Shown in pieces: positions 18,712 through 26,668 of a DNA stretch of 64,000 bases. The stretch spans positions 1,295,501 to 1,359,500 of the forward strand of contig NZ_CP016757.1 in the NCBI RefSeq assembly GCF_001701045.1, in the 5' to 3' direction. The DNA is from Cloacibacillus porcorum (GTDB lineage Bacteria; Synergistota; Synergistia; Synergistales; Synergistaceae). Positions within the stretch are counted from its first letter, which is position 1. Each line of letters opens with the position of its first letter. Under the pieces are notes generated by a model. The model saw only the letters and a list, made by a program, of their open reading frames with translations, ran no database searches and was not told the DNA's origin. Made by a program: the position numbers and the translations under genes.

Positions 18712-21700
18712 GGGCTTCAAGAGCTTCGGCGGCTCGCACGACCTCATCCTCTCGTCGGGCTTCACGGCGATCGTCGGGCCGAACGGCAGCGGCAAGAGCA
18801 ACCTGCTCGACGCGCTGCGCTGGTCTCTTGGCGACAGCAGCGCGAGCCGTCTGCGTATCAGCCGCCAGAGCGACCTGCTCTTCCAGGGCTCCGTCAGCAA
18901 AGAGACGGCGCGCGAGGCGGAGGTCACCCTTCACCTGCGCGAAGACGACCGCCTCTGCTCCGTCAAGCGCCGCGTCACGGCTCCTGACGGTACGACGAGC
19001 CTCTTTGTCGATAACGCACGAAAGACGCTTACCGAACTGGACGAGATAAAGAGAAGCTGGAAGCTCGAAGGCGCCCGCTTTGCCTTCATCGGCCAGGGAG
19101 AGGTGCAGGAGGTGCTCAAACAGAGCCCCTCCGAGCGCCGTATGCACCTTGAGGTGCTCTTCGGCATCGATATCTACAGAAAAAAACGTATGGAGGCGCA
19201 GGACCGCCTCACCACGGTTAAAGAAGAATATGACCAGCTGCGTCACCTGATGGGCGAACTCACGTCGCGCCGCGAAGAGATCGCGCCCGACGTGGCGCGC
19301 GCCGCGCAGATGCGCGCGATCCTTGACAGCATCGAGGGAGACCGCCGTCTGCTCTACTGGCTGCGCCGCGCCGAATGCGAAAGGACCATCGCGGCCATCG
19401 CCGCGGAGCTGGAGGCCGCCGCCTCGCTGCGTGAAGGGGCGATCTTCTGGTCGCGCTTCTGGAAGGGGGCGGGCGGGGCGCTGGAGCTCAAACTTACGCA
19501 CGCCGCGCAGGCCCACCGTCAGCAGAGCTGGGAGCTCGAACAATGCCGCAGCCGTTTCGACAGCCTGATAAAGTCCGGCTACGCCTCGGCGGCGAACCTG
19601 CGCGGCTCGAAGGCGCGGCTGCAGGAGGCCAAGGCCGAACAGGCGGAGGCGAAAGAGCGTTACGCCAAGCTGCTCGAAGAGCAAAAAAAATCCCTCGAAG
19701 AGAATAAAAATGCGCGCGAGGAGCTTCAAAAGGCCGAACTGGCCCAGAAGGCGATCGAGAAAAAATGGAACGAATACAACGAAAGGCTTGAAAAAACGCG
19801 CCTTGAGCGCGAGGCCTGGAACCAGGAAAAGGGACGCCTCGACGGCGAACTGCAGAAATGCCGCGCAAAACTTTCATATCTGGGCAAAGAGCTGCTCGAG
19901 CTGCGCAGCAAAAAGGCAAACGCCCCCGACGAACGCAAAGACCTTGATTTTCAGATAAAACATCTTGAGGAAGAGCGCACACGGCTCAACTCCGAGCAGG
20001 AGAAGCTCGTCAAGGAACACAGCGAGCTTTACGCCCTCTGTCAGAATCTTGCCGCCGAACTGCAGCGCGCCAAGCGCGAATCGGTGAACCTGCGCTCAAA
20101 GCTCAACGACGCGACCGAATCGCTGCAGGCCGGGCTCTATCCCGCGCCGGTGCGCCATCTGCTCTCCGCCTCCAAGCTGAAACGGCTTGACGCGGACCCG
20201 CACGCCGTCATCGACGTCCTCTCCGCCCCCGCCAACCTTGCGACGGCCCTCGAGGCCTACCTCGGAGGCCGCCAGTTTCAGCTGCTCGTCGAGGACATGG
20301 ACGAGGCGGGGCGCTGCATCAGCCAGCTGAAAAAAAACTCCGCCGGTACGGCCACCTTCCTGCCGCTTGAGAGGGCGCGCCCGCGCTATCCCAACAAAGC
20401 GGCGCGGCTGCCCTCGCGCGGCGTCGTCGGCTGGGCGATCGAGCTGATCCGCGTCGAAGATCACTGGCTGCCGGCCATTCAGCACATCTTAGGGGACCTG
20501 CTCATCGTAGACACCTATGATATCGGCAAAGAGCTGGTACGCTCCGGCTTCAAGGGGCCGATCGTGACGATGGAGGGCGACGTCTTTCAGCCCGGCGGCA
20601 CCGTGAGCGGCGGCCGCAGCCAAAAGAGCGGCCGCGTGCTTGAGATGAAGGCGCAGGTTGCCCGTCTCGAGGAAGAGGCGGAGAAGGCCCAGCGCGCCGC
20701 GGAGTCCCTATCGAAAAAATACAAGGAGGCCGAGGGCAAAGAGCTTGCCGCCTCCGAACAAAAAGAGGAATACACCCGCAAAATACGCGAGGTGAACGGC
20801 AAAATCGCCGTTATAGAGGACCAGAAAGAATCCATCGTCAAAGAGCAGCGCCGCGCCGCCGGAGAGCGCGGCCGTATACTCGACTCCATCAAGACGGAGG
20901 GGAAAAGCTGGTCCGCGCTGCTTGCCGCGATGGACGAACTGGAAGAAAAGCGCGACCGCGCCTCCGATGTGGAGGACGACCGCCACCTCATCGAGGAGCG
21001 CGAAAAATGCCGCGCCCGCGCCACCGTGGCGGCCTCCAACCTTTCGGCGGGCTTCGCCCTGATGAACCGCGTGAGCAACGACGTGCGCGCGCAGGAGAGC
21101 AAACTGCGCAAACTTGAGGAGGAGACGGTGGAGCTTGACCAGAGCTGCGTCCGCGAACGCTCCAACCTCGCCCGCGTCGGCGGCAGCTGCCTTGAGATAC
21201 ATCTGCGCCGCAAAGAACTTCTCGCGGAGATCGCGGAACACGGCGGCCTCTATACGAGGCTTGAAAAAATCAAAGAATACATCAAGAGCCGCCAGACGAA
21301 GGCAGAGGGCCGTATGCAGGGCGAAGCGGAAAAATTCACCCTCGCGCAGGCCCGCAAGGGCGAGACGGAGCACGATCTCGGCGAACTTGTCAGCACCTGG
21401 GAGGAGCAGTTCCCCTATCCCGGCCCGGAGGAGCTTCCCGGTGACGTCGGCGTCGACGAACTGCGCCGCAAAATACGCGACGGCGACCGGAAGATAAAGG
21501 CCTTCGGCGACGTCAACATGGGCGTACTTTCGGAGGATCAGAGCCTCAAAGACCGGCTAGCCTTCCTCGGCGAACAGCTTGACGACGTGCGCGCCAGCGC
21601 CGCCGAGATCGAACGGCTCATCTCCGACGCCGACCTGATGGCTCACCGCCAGTTCTCCGCCGCCCTTCTGAAGGTCGACGAACGCTTCTGCCACCTCTTC

Positions 21701-22105
21701 AAGACCCTCTTCGGCGGCGGCGAGGCCCACCTTGTAATGACCGAGGGCGAGACGATCTGGAACACCGGCGTCGAGATCGACGCGCGGCTGCCGGGAAAAC
21801 ACACTCAGGTGCTGAACCAGTACTCCGGCGGCGAACGCGCCCTCATCTCCATCTCGCTGCTCTTTGCGACCATGGAGGTCGCCGGATCGCCCATCGCGGT
21901 GCTTGACGAGGTGGACGCGGCGCTTGACGAGTCTAACCTCCGCCGCTTCAGTGAGCTGACGAAAGAATACGCCAAAAGCCGCCAGATCCTTGCGATGACG
22001 CACCGGCGGGCGACGATGGAGCGCGCCGACGTCCTCTACGGCGTAACGCTGCAGGAGCCGGGACTCTCGCAGGTCGTCGGCGTGCGGCTTGAGGACTGGA
22101 CATAA
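18686..22105 (+). CDS. smc: Chromosome segregation protein SMC
   Basis: 1139 residues. Walker A GPNGSGKSN (31-39), a coiled coil to about 480, hinge domain (about 485-640, with LGGRQFQLLVED and GDVFQPGGTVSGG), a second coiled coil, ABC signature YSGGERAL (about 1049) and Walker B IAVLDEVDAALDE (about 1071). It begins with TTG 18686, 8 nt after GGGAGGG, and overlaps rng by 26 nt. SMC dimers with ScpAB condense and segregate the chromosome. It is slightly short for SMC. Its place between rng and a tRNA methyltransferase, not next to rnc/ftsY, is unusual. Confidence 0.96.
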   Translation: MYIGRLQLKGFKSFGGSHDLILSSGFTAIVGPNGSGKSNLLDALRWSLGDSSASRLRISRQSDLLFQGSVSKETAREAEVTLHLREDDRLCSVKRRVTAPDGTTSLFVDNARKTLTELDEIKRSWKLEGARFAFIGQGEVQEVLKQSPSERRMHLEVLFGIDIYRKKRMEAQDRLTTVKEEYDQLRHLMGELTSRREEIAPDVARAAQMRAILDSIEGDRRLLYWLRRAECERTIAAIAAELEAAASLREGAIFWSRFWKGAGGALELKLTHAAQAHRQQSWELEQCRSRFDSLIKSGYASAANLRGSKARLQEAKAEQAEAKERYAKLLEEQKKSLEENKNAREELQKAELAQKAIEKKWNEYNERLEKTRLEREAWNQEKGRLDGELQKCRAKLSYLGKELLELRSKKANAPDERKDLDFQIKHLEEERTRLNSEQEKLVKEHSELYALCQNLAAELQRAKRESVNLRSKLNDATESLQAGLYPAPVRHLLSASKLKRLDADPHAVIDVLSAPANLATALEAYLGGRQFQLLVEDMDEAGRCISQLKKNSAGTATFLPLERARPRYPNKAARLPSRGVVGWAIELIRVEDHWLPAIQHILGDLLIVDTYDIGKELVRSGFKGPIVTMEGDVFQPGGTVSGGRSQKSGRVLEMKAQVARLEEEAEKAQRAAESLSKKYKEAEGKELAASEQKEEYTRKIREVNGKIAVIEDQKESIVKEQRRAAGERGRILDSIKTEGKSWSALLAAMDELEEKRDRASDVEDDRHLIEEREKCRARATVAASNLSAGFALMNRVSNDVRAQESKLRKLEEETVELDQSCVRERSNLARVGGSCLEIHLRRKELLAEIAEHGGLYTRLEKIKEYIKSRQTKAEGRMQGEAEKFTLAQARKGETEHDLGELVSTWEEQFPYPGPEELPGDVGVDELRRKIRDGDRKIKAFGDVNMGVLSEDQSLKDRLAFLGEQLDDVRASAAEIERLISDADLMAHRQFSAALLKVDERFCHLFKTLFGGGEAHLVMTEGETIWNTGVEIDARLPGKHTQVLNQYSGGERALISISLLFATMEVAGSPIAVLDEVDAALDESNLRRFSELTKEYAKSRQILAMTHRRATMERADVLYGVTLQEPGLSQVVGVRLEDWT

Positions 22106-22827
22106 TGGAAGACTGTCACAGCCTGCTCTGCGGAGCGCTGAAGATGATCCAGCCCGCGGCGGGCGAGGGGCTGCGCGTGAACGTCGACACCGTCCTGCTC
22201 GCGCACTTCTCGCGCCCGAAGCGCGGCGAAAAAATACTGGAAATCGGCTGCGCCCACGGAGCGGTATCCCTCATCCTCGCGAAGCGCGGCTTTCCCGTGA
22301 CGGGGATCGACATCCAGCCGCACCTCATAGCGCTCGCGAAAAAAAACGCCGCGCTGAACGGCCTGGAGGCGGAATTTATCTCCGCCGACATCCGCGAATA
22401 TAAAAAAATCGCCGCGGCCCAGAGCTTTGACCGTATCGTGGTGAACCCGCCCTACGACGAGGCGGAGCGCAGCAGGCCGAGCCCGAAAGAGCCGGTTTCC
22501 GCCGCGATGCACGGCGCCTGCTGCCGATTGGAAGATATCATCGCCGCCTCCCACTACCTTCTGAAAAACCGTGGGCGGCTTGACCTTGTGATGCGGGGCG
22601 ACCGCATCGGCGAACTCTTCGCGCTGCTGGACCGCTATAAGACGCCGCCGAAACTGATACGCTGCGTCCATCCGCGCCCCGGCGAACGCGCCTCCGTGGC
22701 GCTTGTCGAGGCGGTGCGTTCCGGCAGCCACGGCCTTATAATAGAGCCGCCATTATTCATAACGGACGCCTCCGGCGCGGAGACGCCGGAGCTCAAAGAG
22801 GCATATATTATCGAGGAGGGGCGCTGA
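22105..22827 (+). CDS. TrmN6/YfiC-type adenine-N6 tRNA methyltransferase
   Basis: 240 residues, class I SAM methyltransferase. Motif I is ILEIGCAHGAVSLILAKRG; the catalytic N-methyltransferase motif is N114-P-P-Y, followed by a basic/acidic loop. The N-terminal VDTVLLAHF matches the family that methylates A37 of tRNA-Val (YfiC, YabB). Its ATG shares one base with the smc stop, and rsmI begins at its last base. yabB-rsmI-metG is a standard Gram-positive cluster, supporting the call. Confidence 0.88.
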   Translation: MEDCHSLLCGALKMIQPAAGEGLRVNVDTVLLAHFSRPKRGEKILEIGCAHGAVSLILAKRGFPVTGIDIQPHLIALAKKNAALNGLEAEFISADIREYKKIAAAQSFDRIVVNPPYDEAERSRPSPKEPVSAAMHGACCRLEDIIAASHYLLKNRGRLDLVMRGDRIGELFALLDRYKTPPKLIRCVHPRPGERASVALVEAVRSGSHGLIIEPPLFITDASGAETPELKEAYIIEEGR

Positions 22828-23654
22828 TGCCGCTGATAATCATACCGACTCCCGTCGGAAACCTTGAGGACATGACGCTGCGCGGCCTGCGCGAACTGCG
22901 CGAAGCCGACGTCGTCGCCTGCGAGGACACGCGCCACACGCTGCAGCTACTCAACCATTTTGAAATAAAAAAGCCGCTCATCTCCTGCCATGAACATAAC
23001 GAGACGGAACGCGTCGAACCGCTGATGGCGCGCCTCGCGGCGGGGGAGCGTGTCGCCCTCGTCTCCGACGCCGGCACCCCGGGCCTCTCCGACCCGGGAG
23101 GGATAATGGCGCGGGCGGCGGCGGAGCGGGGCTATCCCGTCGACGTGCTGCCGGGGGCGAACGCGCTGCTTCCGGCGCTGCTGCTCTCGGGAGCCGAGAT
23201 GGACTCCTTCCTCTTCGTCGGCTTCCTCAAAGGCAAACGGGAGGAGAAGCGGCGGCGTCTCGAAGAGATAAAGACGCTGCGCGAGACCCTCGTCTTCTAC
23301 ATGTCGCCGCACCGGCTGCTGAAAGAGCTGGAGCTGATGGGCGGCGTCCTCGGCGACCGGCGCGCGGCGCTCGTGCGCGAAATAAGCAAGGTACATCAGG
23401 AGACTATCCGCGGCACGCTGCTGTCTTTTTGTGATACAATGCCCGAGGAAAAAATCCGCGGCGAATTTGTCTGCGTCGTCGACGGCGCGGCGGAGGCGGA
23501 GCGGGACGACACAGGCTGGCAGGAAGAGGCGCTTGCGCTGGCGCGCGCCGGAGAATCGACGAAAAATCTTGCCAACTCGCTCGCGATAAAGTATGGTATA
23601 CAGAAGAATGTCATTAAAAGATTCATTATAGAAAATTGCTCCAGGGAGGCATAA
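22827..23654 (+). CDS. rsmI: 16S rRNA (cytidine1402-2'-O)-methyltransferase RsmI
   Basis: 275 residues, tetrapyrrole-methylase fold. Signatures: IIPTPVGNLEDMT at the N-terminus, CEDTRHT, LVSDAGTPGLSDPG and FYMSPHRLLKEL. RsmI methylates the ribose of C1402 in the decoding centre. The start overlaps the preceding methyltransferase stop; metG follows 3 nt later. Confidence 0.96.
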   Translation: MPLIIIPTPVGNLEDMTLRGLRELREADVVACEDTRHTLQLLNHFEIKKPLISCHEHNETERVEPLMARLAAGERVALVSDAGTPGLSDPGGIMARAAAERGYPVDVLPGANALLPALLLSGAEMDSFLFVGFLKGKREEKRRRLEEIKTLRETLVFYMSPHRLLKELELMGGVLGDRRAALVREISKVHQETIRGTLLSFCDTMPEEKIRGEFVCVVDGAAEAERDDTGWQEEALALARAGESTKNLANSLAIKYGIQKNVIKRFIIENCSREA

Positions 23655-23657
23655 ATT

Positions 23658-25616
23658 ATGACAGAAAAGAACTTTTACATCACCACGCCGATCTACTATG
23701 TCAACGACGTGCCGCACATAGGCCACGCCTATACGACCATCGCCGCCGACGTTCTCAACCGCTGGCACAAGTCGGGCGGCGAGAACAGCTACTTCCTCAC
23801 CGGTACCGACGAACACGGGCAGAAGATCCAGACCGTCGCGGAAAAACGCGGCATGACGCCGCAGGCACTCTGCGACGAGGTCGTGCAGAACTTCCAGAGG
23901 CTGTGGACCGCGCTCAACATCAAAAACGACGACTTTATCAGAACTACGGAGCCGCGCCATGAAAAGGTCGTGCAGGAGGTATTCCGCCGCCTGATGGCCT
24001 CCGGCGACATCTACAAGGGAGAATACGAGGGCTGGTACTGCGTGCCCTGCGAGACATACGTCCCTGAGGCGCAGATGGGCGAGGGGCAGACCTGTCCCGA
24101 CTGCCACCGCCCGCTGACCAAGATGACGGAGGAGACATACTTCTTCCGCCTCTCAAAGTACGCCGAGCCGCTGCTCAAATTCTACGAAGAACACCCCGAC
24201 GCGATCATGCCGAAAAAGCGTTACAACGAGGTCGTCAGCTTCATCAAAAGCGGCCTCCGCGACCAGTCGATCTCGCGCACGACGCTCAAATGGGGCATCC
24301 CCCTGCCTGGCGACGAGGCGCACGTCATCTACGTCTGGTTCGACGCGCTCATCAACTACCTCTCGGCGCTCGACTTCCCCGAGAAGGGCGGAAAATGGGA
24401 GACCTACTGGCCCGTGGTGCGCCATCTTGTCGGCAAAGACATCATCCGCTTCCACTGCGTCATCTGGCCCGCGATGCTGATGGCGCTCGGAGTAAACCCC
24501 CCCGTCCGTGTTTTCGCGCATGGCTGGTGGACCGTCGAGGGCGAGAAAATGTCCAAGTCCCTCGGCAACGTCGTCGATCCATTCGAGATGGTCGATCTCT
24601 ACGGCATCGACGCCTTCCGCTACTTCCTGCTCCGCGAGGTGCCCTTCGGACACGACGGAGATTTCTCCGAACTCGCGATGGCGCAGCGCATCAACTCCGA
24701 CCTTGCCAACGACCTCGGCAACCTGCTCTCGCGCTCGCTGCAGATGATCGACAAATTCCGCGGCTGCGACCTGCCGGCCTCCTACACGCCGACGGAGCTC
24801 GACAAAGAGATCGAGGCGCTTGCGGAACATACCTTCAGTGAAATGAACGAGCTGATGGAGCGTTTCGCCTTTGACGACGCGCTTAAATGCCTCTGGGCCT
24901 TCATCAGCCGCGCCAACAAATACATTGATGAGACCGAACCCTGGAGGCTCGGACGCGAGGGCGAAGTCGAACGCCTTGACGCCGTGCTCCGCACTCTCTG
25001 GGAATCGCTGCGCCTCGCGGCGGTGCTCGTGGCCCCCTTCATGCCGGATACGGCGGCGAAAATCTGGTCGCAGCTCGGACTTGACGGCGATCCGCTCGAC
25101 AAAGGCCGCGCGGACTGGAAGTGGGGCGTCGTCGAGGGGCCGATTAAGGTCAGCCGCAGCGGCATCCTCTTCCCGCGTATCGATATAGAGAAGTGGAAGA
25201 AGGAAAAAGAGGCGCGCGACCTGGAAAAGCGCGCGAAACTCGACCCCACCGCCTTCTTTAAGTACCTTGAGCCGAAGCCTCAGATAGAGTACGACGATTT
25301 CGCGAAGCTCGACCTGCGCGTCGCGCTGGTGGAAAAGATCGAAGTCGTGCCGAAGGCGGACAAACTTTACATTCTGAACCTCGACCTCGGCTACGAGAAG
25401 CGCGTCATCGTCTCCAGCATCAGGGAATTCTACAAGCCGGAGGACCTCGAGGGCAAAAAGATCATCGTCCTCTGCAACCTCAAGCCCGCGAAGTTCCGCG
25501 GCGTGCAGAGCAACGGTATGCTGCTCGCGGCGGAAAGCCCCGAGACGCGGCAGGAGATACTGACGCTGCTGACCGTGATGGATGATTCTATTCCAGTAGG
25601 CAGCCGCATCAGCTAA
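23658..25616 (+). CDS. metG: Methionyl-tRNA synthetase
   Basis: 652 residues. Class I signatures HIGH (PHIGHAYTT near residue 18) and K297-MSKS. A zinc knuckle lies in the connective peptide (CVPCETYVP...CPDCHRP). The C-terminal ~110 residues are the dimerising OB-fold tRNA-binding domain (FAKLDLRVALVEKIEVVPKA). It charges initiator and elongator tRNA-Met. It is the last gene of the long operon; an inverted-repeat element begins at its stop codon. Confidence 0.97.
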   Translation: MTEKNFYITTPIYYVNDVPHIGHAYTTIAADVLNRWHKSGGENSYFLTGTDEHGQKIQTVAEKRGMTPQALCDEVVQNFQRLWTALNIKNDDFIRTTEPRHEKVVQEVFRRLMASGDIYKGEYEGWYCVPCETYVPEAQMGEGQTCPDCHRPLTKMTEETYFFRLSKYAEPLLKFYEEHPDAIMPKKRYNEVVSFIKSGLRDQSISRTTLKWGIPLPGDEAHVIYVWFDALINYLSALDFPEKGGKWETYWPVVRHLVGKDIIRFHCVIWPAMLMALGVNPPVRVFAHGWWTVEGEKMSKSLGNVVDPFEMVDLYGIDAFRYFLLREVPFGHDGDFSELAMAQRINSDLANDLGNLLSRSLQMIDKFRGCDLPASYTPTELDKEIEALAEHTFSEMNELMERFAFDDALKCLWAFISRANKYIDETEPWRLGREGEVERLDAVLRTLWESLRLAAVLVAPFMPDTAAKIWSQLGLDGDPLDKGRADWKWGVVEGPIKVSRSGILFPRIDIEKWKKEKEARDLEKRAKLDPTAFFKYLEPKPQIEYDDFAKLDLRVALVEKIEVVPKADKLYILNLDLGYEKRVIVSSIREFYKPEDLEGKKIIVLCNLKPAKFRGVQSNGMLLAAESPETRQEILTLLTVMDDSIPVGSRIS

Positions 25617-25741
25617 AATCGGCGTTTATACGCATGACTAACTTCATAACCGAGGGCTTGGCAATGCTCACCGCACATTAGTGCGCCTCCGCTTGCCAAG
25701 CCCTCGGTTATTTCGTTATTCGCACGTCTAAACGCCGATTT
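25616..25741. repeat. Nested perfect inverted repeat element (126 bp)
   Basis: Outer arms AAATCGGCGTTTA (25616-25628) and TAAACGCCGATTT (25729-25741) match over 13 bp. Inner arms ATAACCGAGGGCTTGGCAA (25646-25664) and its complement (25693-25711) match over 19 bp. The element begins at the metG stop codon. It would fold into a long cruciform or RNA hairpin and may end the long operon, though no T-run follows. Symmetric ends and size also fit a REP/MITE-like repeat; other genomic copies cannot be checked here. Confidence 0.8.
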
Positions 25742-26052
25742 CCTTTGGTAAGGAAAAGAGATAAATGGAGATTTGTTTTTGTTTGTCATGCCGGGCTTGA
25801 CCCGGCATCCAGCGTCGTGGGGGTTTGCTTTTGCGTATCGTGAAAATAGGGCGAAGCCGCCGTTTGCCCTTGTCTTGTCGCTCCGGCCTCCGAGCTGGAG
25901 CCTAGAAGTGTGGGGTTTTGTGTCTTTGCTATGGGACGCGAGAAACCAGGACAGTGCCTTTAAACTACGGCTCTGAGGCTGTTTTGTTGATTTGTAGATG
26001 CGTACCGTGCTACCGAACACCTTGATTCTGCCGTATTTCGGGGAGGGAATAA
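25742..26052. other. Gene-free intergenic stretch with a GC palindrome
   Basis: No plausible gene. It holds the palindrome ATGCCGGG-CTTGA-CCCGGCAT (25788-25808) inside a 27-base segment, then low-complexity sequence. A 135-codon minus-strand ORF crosses the whole region, but it translates both repeats, has no ribosome-binding site and is rejected. Confidence 0.6.
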
Positions 26053-26448
26053 TTAAGAGTCATATTTTTTTGATGGATAGAGGTCTTTTTCGTATTTGAA
26101 TCCCCAGTTCATCATGGCGTAGAACAGAGGATAAAGGTCTCGTCCCTTTTCTGTGAAGGAATATTCCACTCGCGGCGGAATTTCATTATATTGCTCCCTG
26201 TGGATAAGGCCATTATCTTCTAAATCCCGGAGCGTGGAGGTTAGCATCGTGTTAGTGATTCCGGGTAGGTCTTTCTTCAATTCACCAAATCTGACCGTAT
26301 TGTGGATGCATAATTCATACAGAACGATATTTTTCCACTTACCCTGCAGCATCTCCATCACCAACGTAACAGGGCAGTTCCCCGACGGAGTGACAATCCC
26401 ATCATGGACTCGGTCAAGGAATTCTTCGTAGCTCATAACTTCGTTCAT
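26053..26448 (-). CDS. HxlR-family winged-helix transcriptional regulator
   Basis: 131 residues from ATG 26448, which follows AGGGAG; an upstream in-frame extension of 25 codons has no such site. Family landmarks: Cys25 in GNCPVTLVMEMLQGKWK, then RFGELKKDLPGITNTMLTSTLRDLEDNGLI (recognition helix) and YSFTEKGRDL (wing). HxlR proteins are small dimers, some sensing thiol oxidants through the N-terminal Cys. It is divergent from the uvrA2-like gene, with four GTAC words between them, so it probably controls that promoter and itself. Confidence 0.92.
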   Translation of the reverse strand: MNEVMSYEEFLDRVHDGIVTPSGNCPVTLVMEMLQGKWKNIVLYELCIHNTVRFGELKKDLPGITNTMLTSTLRDLEDNGLIHREQYNEIPPRVEYSFTEKGRDLYPLFYAMMNWGFKYEKDLYPSKKYDS

Positions 26449-26498
26449 ATCTGCCTCTCCCTTTGCCGAACAGTTATAATTCCCGTCCGCTCCGTTAG

Positions 26499-26536
26499 GT
26501 ACGGGAAAACGTACCATGTACAAAATTTCTGCGTAC
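26499..26536. promoter_or_regulatory. Cluster of four GTAC words, possible HxlR operator
   Basis: GTAC occurs at 26499, 26511, 26518 and 26533 in the divergent region between the HxlR gene and the uvrA2-like gene, ending just upstream of the uvrA2 -35 box. HxlR-family operators are often short GTAC-containing dyads, so this is a good candidate binding region. It is not verified. Confidence 0.45.
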
Positions 26537-26564
26537 TTGATTGCTTTTACACACTTAATATAAT
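26537..26564 (+). promoter_or_regulatory. Predicted sigma-70-type promoter of the uvrA2-like gene
   Basis: TTGATT (26537-26542), a 16-nt spacer and a perfect TATAAT (26559-26564). Transcription would start near 26571, leaving a ~98-nt leader before the ATG at 26669. The leader has a RBS-like AGGTAAAGGG and a partial dyad (GTGAGC...GTTCAC). Confidence 0.6.
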
Positions 26565-26668
26565 TAATATATCACGTCAGCGATACGCTGGGAAGAGAAC
26601 TGTAACACATAGACAGTGAGCTGTACTGTGGTTCACGGAAGAGATAACAGGTAAAGAGGTAAAGGGAT

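Noticed and set aside
18572-19729. 385-codon minus-strand ORF opposite rng and smc
   Set aside because: Antisense to conserved Walker A and coiled-coil coding sequence; low-complexity Leu/Arg/Ala translation.
25613-26020. 135-codon minus-strand ORF after metG
   Set aside because: Spans the inverted-repeat element and the GC palindrome; translation reflects repeats and no start signal is present.
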